A stretch of 64,000 nt of DNA, taken from NCBI RefSeq assembly GCF_900188415.1, contig NZ_FZNV01000001.1:124001-188000 (forward strand), in the 5' to 3' direction. Position numbers and translations under genes: made by a program. Below the pieces are notes generated by a model that saw nothing but the letters and a program-made list of their open reading frames with translations, did no database searches and was not told where the DNA came from. Source of the stretch: Maribacter sedimenticola. GTDB lineage: Bacteria; Bacteroidota; Bacteroidia; Flavobacteriales; Flavobacteriaceae. How positions within the stretch are numbered: position 1 is the stretch's first letter; every line of letters begins with the position of its first letter. Below are positions 1-9,241 of this stretch, piece by piece.

Positions 1-469
1 TAGTTAACTCAGTTTTTCCTTTACCTTCTTTAATCATCATAACTAAATCCATAGCATTCATTTTTCCAGCAACAACATGGTAAGTCAATACAGATTGTAA
101 TTTAGTCTTGTTTTCAGCCATTAATAATGTTTCAACAGTGCCTTTTGGTAACTTATCAAAAGCGGCATTAGTAGGTGCAAATACGGTAAATGGACCGTCA
201 CCTTGCAATGTTTCCACTAAACCAGCTGCTTTTACGGCTGCAACTAGCGTTGTATGGTCTTTAGAATTCACTGCATTTTCAATAATGTTTTTATCCGGAT
301 ACATTTCTGCCCCGCCTACCATTTTGGTTTCCATCATCATTTTATTTTCCATCTTTGTCATTTTTTTGTCCTTCCTCATTTTCATTTTTCCGTCTTGAGC
401 AAAGGATGATGCACTTAGGCCAACTGTTAAAGCTAAAGCAGCAAGGGTAATAGTTTTTGAAATTTTCAT
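1..469 (-). CDS. Fasciclin-domain secreted protein (3' end outside the window)
   Basis: The reading frame starts at the ATG whose complement lies at 467-469 and runs off the left edge, so about 156 residues are visible. A classical signal peptide (residues 1-25, ending SSFAQ) is followed by a linker unusually rich in methionine and lysine (about residues 26-56, nine Met). A fasciclin (FAS1) fold then begins with the family hallmarks [26 protein letters not shown] and [13 protein letters not shown]1 proteins are extracellular or periplasmic adhesion-type domains; the specific partner here is unknown. A single-domain protein of roughly 190 residues would be typical, so only the last part should be missing. 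Family assignment is firm; function is not. Confidence 0.9.
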   Translation of the reverse strand, partial: MKISKTITLAALALTVGLSASSFAQDGKMKMRKDKKMTKMENKMMMETKMVGGAEMYPDKNIIENAVNSKDHTTLVAAVKAAGLVETLQGDGPFTVFAPTNAAFDKLPKGTVETLLMAENKTKLQSVLTYHVVAGKMNAMDLVMMIKEGKGKTELT

Positions 470-667
470 AGTTTTATTTTTTAGTACACGCTACTTACGC
501 AACCATTATACATGAGGTTTGGTTTTATCTTCTATTAATTTTAATAGTTGAATCATTAATGCCTAGGACAAGGAAATTTAGCGTTGTACTTTAGAACATA
601 ATATCTATAGCTTTTTATGAGCTCAACGACAAAAAAACCAGCTAATGTATCTTTAAATATTACACTA

Positions 668-2047
668 ATGAAGAGTATATACTTTTTTCTATTCCTGCCT
701 TTTCTGTTATTCCCACAGACTAAAACGACAGAATTGCCCCAATTGTCAATATCCGAAAATCATAGATTCCTTGTTAGTGCGGATAATGAGCCATTCTTTT
801 GGTTAGGGGATACTGCATGGTTGCTTTTCTCTAAATTAAGTAGGGAAGAGGCAAATCTATATTTAGATGACAGGCTTGCAAAAGGATATAATGTAATACA
901 GGTTATGGTTTTACATAGTCTTGATGTAAAAAACTATTATGGAGATACAGCATTGGTTGATAGTAATATATCCCTCCCATTAACCGTAGCAGGTTCCGAA
1001 TTTGAAAATAAAGCTGAATATGATTTTTGGGATCATGTAGACTATATAATAGATTTAGCGGAACAAAAAGGACTTTATATGGCTTTAGTACCTGTTTGGG
1101 GGACTAATTTTAATAATGGTGCTATTAGTTTAGAAGATGCAAAATTCTACGCAAAATGGGTTTCTGATAGATATAAAGAGAAGTCCAACATAATATGGCT
1201 TAATGGTGGGGATACCAAGGGTAATGAAAACTTGGAAAATTGGAATGCAATGGGCACTATTTATAAAGAGAACAATCCGGACAAGTTAGTTACTTTTCAC
1301 CCTTTTGGCAGAATGAAATCTTCAACATGGTTTCACAATGAAGATTGGTTAGATTTCAATATGTTTCAATCTGGGCATAGACGTTATGATCAGGAAGACC
1401 CGGAATTTGGATATGGACAAGATAATTACAAGTATGTAAATGACGATTTTAAATTAAAGCCATTAAAACCAACCATAGATGGTGAACCTGCATACGAAAG
1501 TATACCCCAAGGTTTACACGATCCTTCAGAACCTTTTTGGACTGCGGATGATGTAAGAAGATATGCCTACTGGTCCGTTTTTGCAGGTGGATTTGGGTTT
1601 ACTTATGGCCATAATGCCGTAATGCAAATGCATAAACCAGGTGATAAATCTCCTGCTTATGGTGCAAGGGAATTTTGGACAGAAGCACTTAATGCGGATG
1701 GGGCAAACCAGATGCAATATTTAAAAAAACTAATGCTTTCAAAACCTATTCTGGATAGAGTCCCTGATCAACAGTTATTGGTTGGTAAGGAAGGTAGAAA
1801 ATATGACTATCAAATTGCTACAAGAGGAAAGGACTATGCTTTTATCTATACTTACAACGGAAAGGATATCAAGGTGCGTATGGGGGTAATTGTTGGGGAA
1901 AAGATAAATGCATCTTGGTATAATCCTAGAAATGGGGAATATAGTTTTATAGGCACTTTCGCTAATATAGGAACTAAAACCTTTGACCCGCCAGGAAGTA
2001 GTAAAGATGGAAACGATTGGATATTAGTGTTGGAACAACTGAAATAA
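668..2047 (+). CDS. Glycoside hydrolase, GH140/apiosidase-like (DUF4038) with C-terminal DUF12904-type domain
   Basis: The preferred start is the ATG at 668 because it begins directly with a signal peptide (MKSIYFFLFLPFLLFPQ); an in-frame ATG at 617 would add 17 residues in front of it. The 459-residue protein has the TIM-barrel of the DUF4038 / apiosidase family, beginning at FLVSADNEPFFWLGDTAW. The probable catalytic pair is Asp182 in WLNGGD and Glu273 in DGEPAYE, the same two motifs used by GH140 apiosidases of rhamnogalacturonan II degradation. The last ~90 residues (from about 370) match the small beta domain annotated as putative collagen-binding domain in this family. The protein should be periplasmic. 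No SusC/SusD pair or other polysaccharide-utilisation gene lies beside it, so the substrate is uncertain. Its stop codon directly abuts that of the convergent brnQ gene. Confidence 0.85.
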   Translation: MKSIYFFLFLPFLLFPQTKTTELPQLSISENHRFLVSADNEPFFWLGDTAWLLFSKLSREEANLYLDDRLAKGYNVIQVMVLHSLDVKNYYGDTALVDSNISLPLTVAGSEFENKAEYDFWDHVDYIIDLAEQKGLYMALVPVWGTNFNNGAISLEDAKFYAKWVSDRYKEKSNIIWLNGGDTKGNENLENWNAMGTIYKENNPDKLVTFHPFGRMKSSTWFHNEDWLDFNMFQSGHRRYDQEDPEFGYGQDNYKYVNDDFKLKPLKPTIDGEPAYESIPQGLHDPSEPFWTADDVRRYAYWSVFAGGFGFTYGHNAVMQMHKPGDKSPAYGAREFWTEALNADGANQMQYLKKLMLSKPILDRVPDQQLLVGKEGRKYDYQIATRGKDYAFIYTYNGKDIKVRMGVIVGEKINASWYNPRNGEYSFIGTFANIGTKTFDPPGSSKDGNDWILVLEQLK

Positions 2048-3331
2048 CTAGATTGATTTATTTTTTGTTGAAAGTATAATATTGGAACCTACGAACACAG
2101 CCAAAGCAGGTAGCACCCAGCCCAAACTATATTGCTGCAGGGGAATCCATGAAAATGTATCTGCTGCTGGTGCTAATGCACTTATACTACCCAAGAAATC
2201 AGGTATACTAAATAGTATGGTGGTAACCGTCACCATTTTGAAGACAAAAGGTGCAGCATATTTATCAGGGAGTACATTTAAAAGAATCAGGATTATGGTT
2301 AATGGATAAATGAACATTAATGAGGGTACGGCAACCGCAATGATATACCCAACGTTAAACTGACCCATGAGCACCCCCAACACACTACCAATAATTGCCA
2401 TAAGGGTATAAGCCGTTTTAGATTCCTTAAACCTTGATGCTACATAATCTGCCGTGCCGGTCACTATACCGACCGCTGTGGTAAAGCACGCCAAACCGAC
2501 CAATATACTCAAGAACAAATTACCAATATTCCCCAAACTCTGTTTTGCAAGGCCAGATAAGATTTCTGTCCTAGTGGTCTCCGCGTTAAAAACCGTATGT
2601 GACAATGCCCCGGAAAGAATTAAACCCATATAAATCAAGAACAGCGATAAACCGGCAAACCAGGCAGCGTTCCTAATCAATGTTTTCTTTTCATCATACC
2701 TTGCATCAACATATTTTAGATTGATAGATATGATAATGACCCCACCCACGACTACGGCGCCAATGGCATCAAAGGTTTGGTAGCCTTCCAAAATACCGTT
2801 GGTAAAGGGGCTTTCAATTGTTGTACTCCCAAATTCAAACGGAAATGAAAAAACCGTTATTCCAATGACCAATAGCAAGATAATGATTATTGCTGGGGTT
2901 AAAATCTTGCCGAGTATGTTCAAAATTTTGGAACGGTTTAAAGCAAATAGTAAGACCAGGCCAAAATAAATACTACTGGTATACCAAGAAGAAATTTCCC
3001 AATAGGGCTGTATAGCCATTTCGTGTGTAACGGAAGCTGTTCTAGGGCTAGGGAGGGCTATCGCAATTGCATAAATGAAAAATGCATAGATCAAGCTGAA
3101 CAAAGGTGACACCTTATTGCCAAAATCTATAAGTGTTCCCTGTAATTTTGCATGTGCCAAAATACCTAATACGGGTATCACTACGGCAGATAATCCAAAA
3201 CCTATAGTTACTATGAGCCATTGATTTCCAGAATTAAAGCCCAATAATGGGGGTAAAATTAGGTTGCCCGCCCCAAAAAAAAGGGAGAATAGGGCAAAGG
3301 CGGTTACAAGGGTTTCCTTCTTTTTAAACAT
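2048..3331 (-). CDS. brnQ: Branched-chain amino acid:cation symporter, BrnQ/LIVCS family
   Basis: The 427-residue protein is almost entirely hydrophobic with about twelve membrane segments. It carries the LIVCS N-terminal signature FFGAGNLILPPLLG and the conserved ASVTHEMA region in the first third. Proteins of this family import leucine, isoleucine and valine with Na+ or H+ at the inner membrane. Length matches the usual 430-440 residues. It is transcribed away from a small protein gene at 3583 and converges on the glycoside hydrolase, with no bases between the two stop codons. No linked amino acid catabolism genes are visible, so the family call rests on the protein itself. Confidence 0.92.
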   Translation of the reverse strand: MFKKKETLVTAFALFSLFFGAGNLILPPLLGFNSGNQWLIVTIGFGLSAVVIPVLGILAHAKLQGTLIDFGNKVSPLFSLIYAFFIYAIAIALPSPRTASVTHEMAIQPYWEISSWYTSSIYFGLVLLFALNRSKILNILGKILTPAIIIILLLVIGITVFSFPFEFGSTTIESPFTNGILEGYQTFDAIGAVVVGGVIIISINLKYVDARYDEKKTLIRNAAWFAGLSLFLIYMGLILSGALSHTVFNAETTRTEILSGLAKQSLGNIGNLFLSILVGLACFTTAVGIVTGTADYVASRFKESKTAYTLMAIIGSVLGVLMGQFNVGYIIAVAVPSLMFIYPLTIILILLNVLPDKYAAPFVFKMVTVTTILFSIPDFLGSISALAPAADTFSWIPLQQYSLGWVLPALAVFVGSNIILSTKNKSI

Positions 3332-3582
3332 AGATGCAATTTAAGTGAAAGTTTATTAAATAACAGACCTGCCAAGGATTTAGATGATTCAAGACACCAA
3401 AAAAAAGAAGGTTGACAACAGGATAGGTCAGACTCACAACAAATAGTGGTGCAGTTCTTTAATATACAGTACATTAACATTAAGAAATTAAACTTATGTC
3501 AATTTCTTACTAGTAAACCTAATTATAAACCGCATATTTTAGATTACCCAGATTGTAACCTTTGCACCAAAAAACCTACAGC

Positions 3583-3801
3583 ATGAAAAAATTATTCTGC
3601 AACATTTTCGGCCATCATTACTCCATTTCTAAAAAAGTAACCTCCCACATTAAAGAGTACAAGTGTATTCATTGCCAAAAACAAGTTACTACAGATGTAA
3701 GTGGCAACCTTTCTAGTTTAACTCCAGAATTACAGGATATCAATAGGACATTAGAACGTATTTACCAGAGAAGGCATACTGCTACACAACAAGTAGCATA
3801 G
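3583..3801 (+). CDS. Small conserved-looking protein with a CxxC motif, function unknown
   Basis: The ATG at 3583 is chosen as start (72 residues), because the upstream in-frame codon at 3562 only adds an unstructured leader. The N-terminal half reads MKKLFCNIFGHHYS followed by a CIHCQKQV motif, giving two cysteines spaced as CxxC plus a HH pair and another Cys. These residues could bind one metal ion. The C-terminal half is a polar helix. I do not recognise a named family, although the FGHHY and CxHC arrangement resembles small zinc-ribbon proteins of Flavobacteria. It stands alone between divergent brnQ and convergent thiL. A sequence close to the Bacteroidota -7 box (TAACCTTTG) lies near 3555. 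Confidence 0.65.
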   Translation: MKKLFCNIFGHHYSISKKVTSHIKEYKCIHCQKQVTTDVSGNLSSLTPELQDINRTLERIYQRRHTATQQVA

Positions 3802-3808
3802 CACTAAT

Positions 3809-4852
3809 TTACGCAAAAGAGTTCCAGCCCTGAGCGGTCAATGGAATTTTTGTATTATTCCTGGAAATTAAGAAAGCACCTTCATTTTCTCCCGTCGTAT
3901 GCCCCACAACGGTAAAATTAGGATTGCCCTTTATTTTTGGGAATTCTTTTTGGTCTATGGTAAACAGCAATTCATAATCTTCGCCACCACTTAAGGCTAC
4001 CAAGGTACTATCCATTTTAAATTCCTCACAGGCAGATATTACAGTTGGGTCAAGTGGAATTTTATCTTCATATAAATCTATACCTAGGCCACTACTTTTG
4101 CTTAAATGCAATATTTCAGATGATAGTCCGTCGCTAATATCGATCATGCTGGTAGGATGAACCTTTAATTTTTTAAGGAGATCTGGAATGTCTTTTCGTG
4201 CTTCAGGCTTTAACTGCCGTTCTACAATATAAGAATAGGGCTCTAGATCGGGTTGACTATTGGGGTTTACCTTAAATACTTCTTTTTCCCGTTCTAAGAC
4301 CTGTAGTCCCATATAGGCTGCACCTAAATCTCCCGTTACGACCAAAAGGTCATTAGGTTTGGCACCGGAGCGGTAGGCAAGGCTAGATTCTTCCGCTTCT
4401 CCTATGGCCGTTACACTAATGAGCAACCCTGTCTTTGAAGACGTGGTATCCCCGCCCACTAGATCTACATTGTACATTTTACAGGCCGTGGCAATACCGG
4501 CATATAATTCTTCCAGGGCTTCTAAAGGAAATCTATTGGACACCGCAATGGATACGGTTATTTGTGTAGCCGTTGCGTTCATTGCATAGATATCGGATAA
4601 ATTTACCATGACCGCTTTATACCCTAAATGTTTTAACGGCATATAGCTGAGGTCAAAATGCACACCTTCAATTAATAGATCGGTACTGATCACAGTTTTT
4701 TTGTCCTTGAAATCTAACACGGTAGCATCATCGCCTATACCCTTAATGGTTGACTTCCGGGAAATCTTGAAATCCTTGGTAAGATGTTCAATTAAGCCAA
4801 ATTCCCCTAATTTTTCCAGTGATGTTCTTTCTTGGTCTTTGTTTTCTAGCAT
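3809..4852 (-). CDS. thiL: Thiamine-monophosphate kinase ThiL
   Basis: ThiL phosphorylates thiamine monophosphate to thiamine pyrophosphate, the last step of coenzyme B1 synthesis, in the cytoplasm. The 347-residue protein shows the AIR-synthase-like fold motifs of ThiL in order: GIGDDATV near residue 40, ISTDLLIEGVHFD with the metal-binding aspartate, VNLSDIYAMNA, DLVGGDTTSS, MIDISDGLSSE, and SGGEDYELLFT near the C-terminus. These are the nucleotide and Mg2+ binding segments of the family. It lies downstream of the Gfo/Idh/MocA gene but is separated from it by a strong intrinsic terminator at 4891-4918, so it probably has its own promoter. No other thi genes are present in the window. Confidence 0.96.
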   Translation of the reverse strand: MLENKDQERTSLEKLGEFGLIEHLTKDFKISRKSTIKGIGDDATVLDFKDKKTVISTDLLIEGVHFDLSYMPLKHLGYKAVMVNLSDIYAMNATATQITVSIAVSNRFPLEALEELYAGIATACKMYNVDLVGGDTTSSKTGLLISVTAIGEAEESSLAYRSGAKPNDLLVVTGDLGAAYMGLQVLEREKEVFKVNPNSQPDLEPYSYIVERQLKPEARKDIPDLLKKLKVHPTSMIDISDGLSSEILHLSKSSGLGIDLYEDKIPLDPTVISACEEFKMDSTLVALSGGEDYELLFTIDQKEFPKIKGNPNFTVVGHTTGENEGAFLISRNNTKIPLTAQGWNSFA

Positions 4853-4890
4853 GCTGCAAATTTAAGAAGTAAATACAAGATAAAAACCAA

Positions 4891-4918
4891 AAAAAACCGG
4901 GGCATTAGTGCCCCGGTT
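4891..4918 (-). terminator. Rho-independent terminator of the Gfo/Idh/MocA gene
   Basis: Read on the minus strand, a perfect 8-bp stem (aaccgggg / ccccggtt, arms 4895-4902 and 4911-4918) closes an 8-base loop and runs directly into a T-tract formed by the A-run at 4891-4896. It sits 35 bases downstream of the oxidoreductase stop codon and ahead of thiL. Confidence 0.9.
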
Positions 4919-4952
4919 CATTATTAAAATCAATTAGAAGCAAATTAACGGT

Positions 4953-6410
4953 CTAGCCTAAGGAGTACCCTTCCCTATAGGTTCTTTTTACATATTTATT
5001 GGCCGGTTCAAAATTGGTGATCTTCATATTTGCTGCATCCCACTGTAAGCGTTTTCTGCCATAATATTGCTTGCCTCCGCCCCAAAAGCTTTGGTTTTCC
5101 ACGGTAGGGTCTACTTCAAAATATGATTTCAATGCTAAATTACCAATTAGAATACTTTCCGTAAACGGACCGGCATAGTCAAAGGAGGAGCTGGTTTCTG
5201 CATTGCCATACCCTGCCATACATGCATTTACCCATTGTAAATAATGGCCTTCCGGTACACGGGCAATGGTTTGCTCTACTTCAAACTGTTCGTTGAGACT
5301 TAATGGCAATAACCTTGGGTTGGCGCCATAACAATCTGCCATTAGTTTTCCTTTAGTACCTATAAATAGCACGCCGCCATCCCAATTTCCTAAGGCTTCA
5401 TCATCCCCTAGTTCCTCTGGGCGCTCAGGAAGTAGTCCGCCATCCATCCAAGTAACCTTTATTTTGCCTTTGCCATCGGTTCTTGGATAGCTAAGATGGA
5501 TTTTGCTGGAATTTGGAAAACTTTTTGGATAATCCTTGTATTCAAAATTCCCTTTGAACGAATCCGATACACTGCACTCTACGGTATCCGGATAAAGAAT
5601 AGGTAAAATTCTATAAACGGGGTCCATAATATGGCATGCCATATCACCTAAGGCACCCGTACCAAAATCCGACCACCCTCTCCAATCAAACGGTAAATAC
5701 GCATCATTATAATCGCGCATTGCCGCAGTGCCTAGCCAAAGGTCCCAATTTAGACCTTTAGGTATTCTATCTTTTTTGGTAGGTGTCTGCAACGCTTGGG
5801 GCCAAATTGCCCTATTGGTCCAACATTTTACGGTATGGACATCACCTATAATACCTGTATCATAAATCTCCTTCATTTTACGGACCCCATCTCCAGATCC
5901 GCCCTGGTTTCCCATTTGGGTTACCACCTTGAATTTTTTTGCAGCTTCGGTAAGCATTCTGGCTTCCCAAATATCATGGGTCAACGGTTTTTGAACATAT
6001 ACATGCTTGCCCATTGCCATTGCTTGGTATGCTGCCACCGCATGGTTATGGTCTGGTGTAGAAACGGAAACGGCATCAATATTACTGCCTTCCTTCTCTA
6101 ACATTTCCCTAAAATCATTATAGTAACTGGCCTTGGGAAAAGCTTCTCTAGATTTAACGGCCTGCCTATCATCAACATCGCATAATGATACAATATTGAC
6201 ATTTGGACTTTCTGCAAACGAAGCAATATCACTTTGTCCTTTGCCACCTGCGCCAATACCGGCAATATTCAGTTTATCGCTTGGCGCAATAAACCCTGTT
6301 CCACCCAATACATGTCTAGGTACGATCATGAATCCGGCTGCGGCCATACCGGTATTTTTCATGAATTTTCTGCGCGAACTTTTTTTAATGTGTGTCTTTT
6401 TGTTTGACAT
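4953..6410 (-). CDS. Tat-exported Gfo/Idh/MocA family oxidoreductase
   Basis: The 485-residue protein starts with a twin-arginine signal (SSRRKFMKNTGMAAAGFM), so it should be exported folded, already holding its NAD(P) cofactor. A Rossmann nucleotide-binding region follows (LNIAGIGAGGKGQSDI), then the DAVSVSTPDHNHA segment and the family's catalytic-lysine motif (VQKPLTHD). The C-terminal half is the usual alpha/beta substrate domain with GDMACHIMDP. Such exported members act on sugars or sugar derivatives, but the substrate cannot be read from sequence. It is transcribed alone and ends at a strong terminator. The nearby GH140-like hydrolase may hint at carbohydrate processing, which is only an inference from proximity. 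Confidence 0.92.
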   Translation of the reverse strand: MSNKKTHIKKSSRRKFMKNTGMAAAGFMIVPRHVLGGTGFIAPSDKLNIAGIGAGGKGQSDIASFAESPNVNIVSLCDVDDRQAVKSREAFPKASYYNDFREMLEKEGSNIDAVSVSTPDHNHAVAAYQAMAMGKHVYVQKPLTHDIWEARMLTEAAKKFKVVTQMGNQGGSGDGVRKMKEIYDTGIIGDVHTVKCWTNRAIWPQALQTPTKKDRIPKGLNWDLWLGTAAMRDYNDAYLPFDWRGWSDFGTGALGDMACHIMDPVYRILPILYPDTVECSVSDSFKGNFEYKDYPKSFPNSSKIHLSYPRTDGKGKIKVTWMDGGLLPERPEELGDDEALGNWDGGVLFIGTKGKLMADCYGANPRLLPLSLNEQFEVEQTIARVPEGHYLQWVNACMAGYGNAETSSSFDYAGPFTESILIGNLALKSYFEVDPTVENQSFWGGGKQYYGRKRLQWDAANMKITNFEPANKYVKRTYREGYSLG

Positions 6411-6550
6411 AAGGTAAACTTGTTTTTGTTGTTAGTTGATTTGATCATCAAGATAATTTAATTATAGCAATTATATGGAGCTCAATTCAGTTTTATGATT
6501 TTTCATAAAATGCAATTAGTATCTTTAAGTATTGATTTTAAATTAATTGC

Positions 6551-7771
6551 ATGAAAAAGGTTCTTTATCTTTTAACATTTTTTGGGTTTTTTGGTTGCTC
6601 TTCTGATAATGAGCCTATTGAGAATAATGTACCCGATGTTGTTACACCTACATCCATACCTTGTGAAAACGGTATGGCGGGAATATACCCTTGTAATGGG
6701 TATGATTTTTTGGCCAATATTAGTTTGGAAACGATGCAGGCGGCTTCGGGCAATGATATTTGGGGGTGGACAGATGTTGAGACAGGAAAGGAATACGCAA
6801 TTATGGGTTTGGATAATGGTACAGCTTTTATAGATATTACGGATGCCGAAAACCCAACTTATCTGGGAAAATTGCCCACTGCTACCAGTGCAAGTTCTTG
6901 GAGAGATGTAAAGGTTTATGGAGATTATGCCTACATCGTTGCCGAGGCCGATAATCATGGTGTTCAAGTGTTCGACCTTAAAAAACTTAGGGGAGTAAAT
7001 AATCTTCCCTTAACGTTTATTGCAGATGGTAATTATACCGGTATTGGTAATGCTCATAATATCGTAATCAATCCCTCCTCTGGATTTGCCTATCCTGTGG
7101 GTACAGATAGGGACGATGACTACAATGGTGGCGTACATTTTCTTGATCTTCAAAATCCAATTGCCCCTCTGACGGCCGGTGGGTGGGGTGTTAACGGGTA
7201 TACTCATGATGCACAGGTCATTACGTATAGTGGTCCAGATACTGACTATCAAGGTGCGGAACTATTTGTTGGGGCTAATGAAGATCAAGTTGTTATAGTA
7301 GATATTAGCAATAAAAATTCCCCTTTGACATTGGCTACTTTGCCTTATCCAAATATTGGTTATACCCACCAAGGGTGGTTTACAGATGACCAGCGGTATT
7401 TTATTTTAGGAGATGAATTGGATGAAATCCGTCAAGGTTTTAACACCAGAACTTTGATTTTTGATATGGCGGACTTGGAAAATCCTGTTTTGCACCACAC
7501 CTATTTAGGTCCTACAAGTGCTATAGACCATAATGGATATGTTTTGGGGAACGAATTTTTTCTAGCTAATTACACTGCCGGAGTCCGTGTGTTGAACATA
7601 ACCAATATAGGGGACAAGGTAATTACTGAAGAGGCTTTTTTTGATACCTACCCGGCAAATGATAACACCCAGTTCTCTGGTGTGTGGAGTGTTTATCCCT
7701 ATTTTGAAAGTGGAAATGTTATTGTCAGTGATATTGATGGCGGACTTTTTATCATTAAAAAATCTGAGTGA
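6551..7771 (+). CDS. Choice-of-anchor B family beta-propeller lipoprotein
   Basis: The 406-residue protein has a lipoprotein signal peptide with lipobox FFGCSSD (Cys at about residue 16), then LVIVD-type repeats: GTAFIDITDAENPTYLG, YAYIVAEADNHGVQVFDL, GVHFLDLQNPIAPL, QVVIVDISNKNSPLTL, and GVRVLNITNIGD. This is the repeat pattern of the choice-of-anchor B family, secreted propellers whose C-terminus or lipid anchor varies between species; here the lipid anchor is used. Conserved histidines (GNAHNIV, YTHDAQV, YTHQGWF, IDHNGYV) occur once per blade and could form a metal site at the propeller centre, as an inference. It is probably cotranscribed with the next lipoprotein, which begins two bases after its stop codon. 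Confidence 0.88.
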   Translation: MKKVLYLLTFFGFFGCSSDNEPIENNVPDVVTPTSIPCENGMAGIYPCNGYDFLANISLETMQAASGNDIWGWTDVETGKEYAIMGLDNGTAFIDITDAENPTYLGKLPTATSASSWRDVKVYGDYAYIVAEADNHGVQVFDLKKLRGVNNLPLTFIADGNYTGIGNAHNIVINPSSGFAYPVGTDRDDDYNGGVHFLDLQNPIAPLTAGGWGVNGYTHDAQVITYSGPDTDYQGAELFVGANEDQVVIVDISNKNSPLTLATLPYPNIGYTHQGWFTDDQRYFILGDELDEIRQGFNTRTLIFDMADLENPVLHHTYLGPTSAIDHNGYVLGNEFFLANYTAGVRVLNITNIGDKVITEEAFFDTYPANDNTQFSGVWSVYPYFESGNVIVSDIDGGLFIIKKSE

Positions 7772-7773
7772 AT

Positions 7774-9117
7774 ATGCGTAAAACAGCACTTATAATCTCT
7801 ATTATGCTCTATTTTTCTTGTGCAAAGGAAGAAGCGGAAGTAACGTTCAATACTTTGGAATCTTCGTTCAAGGGAGAATTGGAATGGGTTAGAAATTTTG
7901 GCGGTAGTAGTGTTGAAAGTGCTCAGGCCATTATAAAGACAAATGATGGCGGCTTTGCAATTATTGGATATACAGGCAGTATAAATGGTGATATTGATAC
8001 CAAAACCGTTGAAGAAAATGATTATTGGCTCTTAAAGTTTGACCGCGATGCAAATTTACAATGGAACAAAACCTATGGGGGCAGCAAAGATGATATTGGG
8101 CAAAGTTTGGCACAGACCAGTGATGGCGGGTTTATTTTAACCGGTTATGCAATGAGCAGTGACGGCGACGCCACTAATAATGAAGGATTTCATGACAATT
8201 GGATCGTGAAGTTGAATGCTCAGGGCAATTTGGAGTGGGAAAGTAGTTACGGCTTTTCTGGACATGACCATTCCTACGATATTCTTGAGGCATCTCAGGG
8301 AGGGTATTTTTTCACAGGATTTTTGGATATTACATCCGCACGTGCAGATGGTAATACTGAAAAAGGTAATACTTTAACGAGTCATGGCGTAGGTGAATTT
8401 TGGGGCACCAAGATAGATGAAGAGGGCAGTGTGCAATGGCGCGGTTATTTTGGAGGAACCAACAATGATCGTGCGCATAGTGTGGTACAGGCAAATGACG
8501 GTGGTTTTGTCATGGCCGGTTTTACCGAAAGTGACGATTATGATATTAGTAGCACCAATGGTAGCTATGATTTTTGGGTCGTAAAGGTAGATGCGTTTGG
8601 TAACCTGGTCTGGGAACAATCTTTTGGTGGGGAAGGTATTGAGGTTTCCTATGATATTGCCAAAACTACGGATGGCGGTTTTGTGGTCGTAGGCAATACG
8701 TTTAGTACTAACGGCGATATTTTAAATAACCACGGTGAATCTGATATGTGGATGATCAAATTGGGTGAAAATGGCAATTTGGAATGGGAGCAGACCTATG
8801 GTGGCAGCAAGTTTGATCTGGCACAGGCGGTCGTAGAAAGTATGGATGGCGGATTTTTAATTGCCGGAAACACTAAAAGCAATGATTATGATGCCTCTAA
8901 CAATATGGGGGAAAATGATATTTGGTTGGTAAAGACCAACCAAACCGGTAATCTTGTTTGGCAGCAATCTTATGGCGGTTCCGGGCTTGATTTTGGTTTT
9001 GACCTTATGGAAAACCCAGATGGGAGCGTTTTCGTTGTGGGGGAATCATCAAGTGCCGATTTTAACCCCCTTACCCTTAAAGGTAAATCAGACTTGATCC
9101 TTTTAAAAATCAAATAA
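7774..9117 (+). CDS. Lipoprotein with seven ~58-residue repeats, predicted seven-bladed beta-propeller
   Basis: The ATG at 7774 is taken as start; a GTG two codons earlier overlaps the preceding stop. The lipobox is LYFSCAKE. Seven repeats follow, each of the form YGGS..D....A..T.DGGF...G.T.S.DGD....G..D.W.VK....GNL.W. Blades begin at FGGSS, YGGSK, YGFSG, FGGTN, FGGEG, YGGSK and YGGSG. The last blade ends at DLILLKIK without its GNL.W strand, while the segment GELEWVRN precedes the first blade, so the N-terminus appears to complete blade seven and close the ring. Function is not known; similar repeats occur in surface proteins of Bacteroidota. It forms a likely two-gene unit with the upstream propeller lipoprotein. 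Confidence 0.85.
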   Translation: MRKTALIISIMLYFSCAKEEAEVTFNTLESSFKGELEWVRNFGGSSVESAQAIIKTNDGGFAIIGYTGSINGDIDTKTVEENDYWLLKFDRDANLQWNKTYGGSKDDIGQSLAQTSDGGFILTGYAMSSDGDATNNEGFHDNWIVKLNAQGNLEWESSYGFSGHDHSYDILEASQGGYFFTGFLDITSARADGNTEKGNTLTSHGVGEFWGTKIDEEGSVQWRGYFGGTNNDRAHSVVQANDGGFVMAGFTESDDYDISSTNGSYDFWVVKVDAFGNLVWEQSFGGEGIEVSYDIAKTTDGGFVVVGNTFSTNGDILNNHGESDMWMIKLGENGNLEWEQTYGGSKFDLAQAVVESMDGGFLIAGNTKSNDYDASNNMGENDIWLVKTNQTGNLVWQQSYGGSGLDFGFDLMENPDGSVFVVGESSSADFNPLTLKGKSDLILLKIK

Positions 9118-9204
9118 AACACACCAGATATTCTTATAGGATTCTCCTATGTTGATATACGTTATAATAATGTTAGGTTCTATGGAAAAAACCTACTTAT
9201 GACG

Positions 9205-9212
9205 TATATTTG
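9205..9212 (+). promoter_or_regulatory. Putative Bacteroidota -7 box (TATATTTG) upstream of the SufA-like gene
   Basis: TATATTTG fits the Bacteroidota housekeeping -7 consensus TAnnTTTG and lies about 30 bases before the ATG at 9242. No convincing TTG was found 19-20 bases upstream, so this rests on one box only. Confidence 0.35.
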
Positions 9213-9241
9213 TAAACTATTTAGATTAAATCCAGTTAATT

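Noticed and set aside
532-547. Small AT-only palindrome ctattaa-tt-ttaatag upstream of the fasciclin gene.
   Set aside because: Seven AT-rich base pairs occur often by chance in this sequence and no partner site was found.
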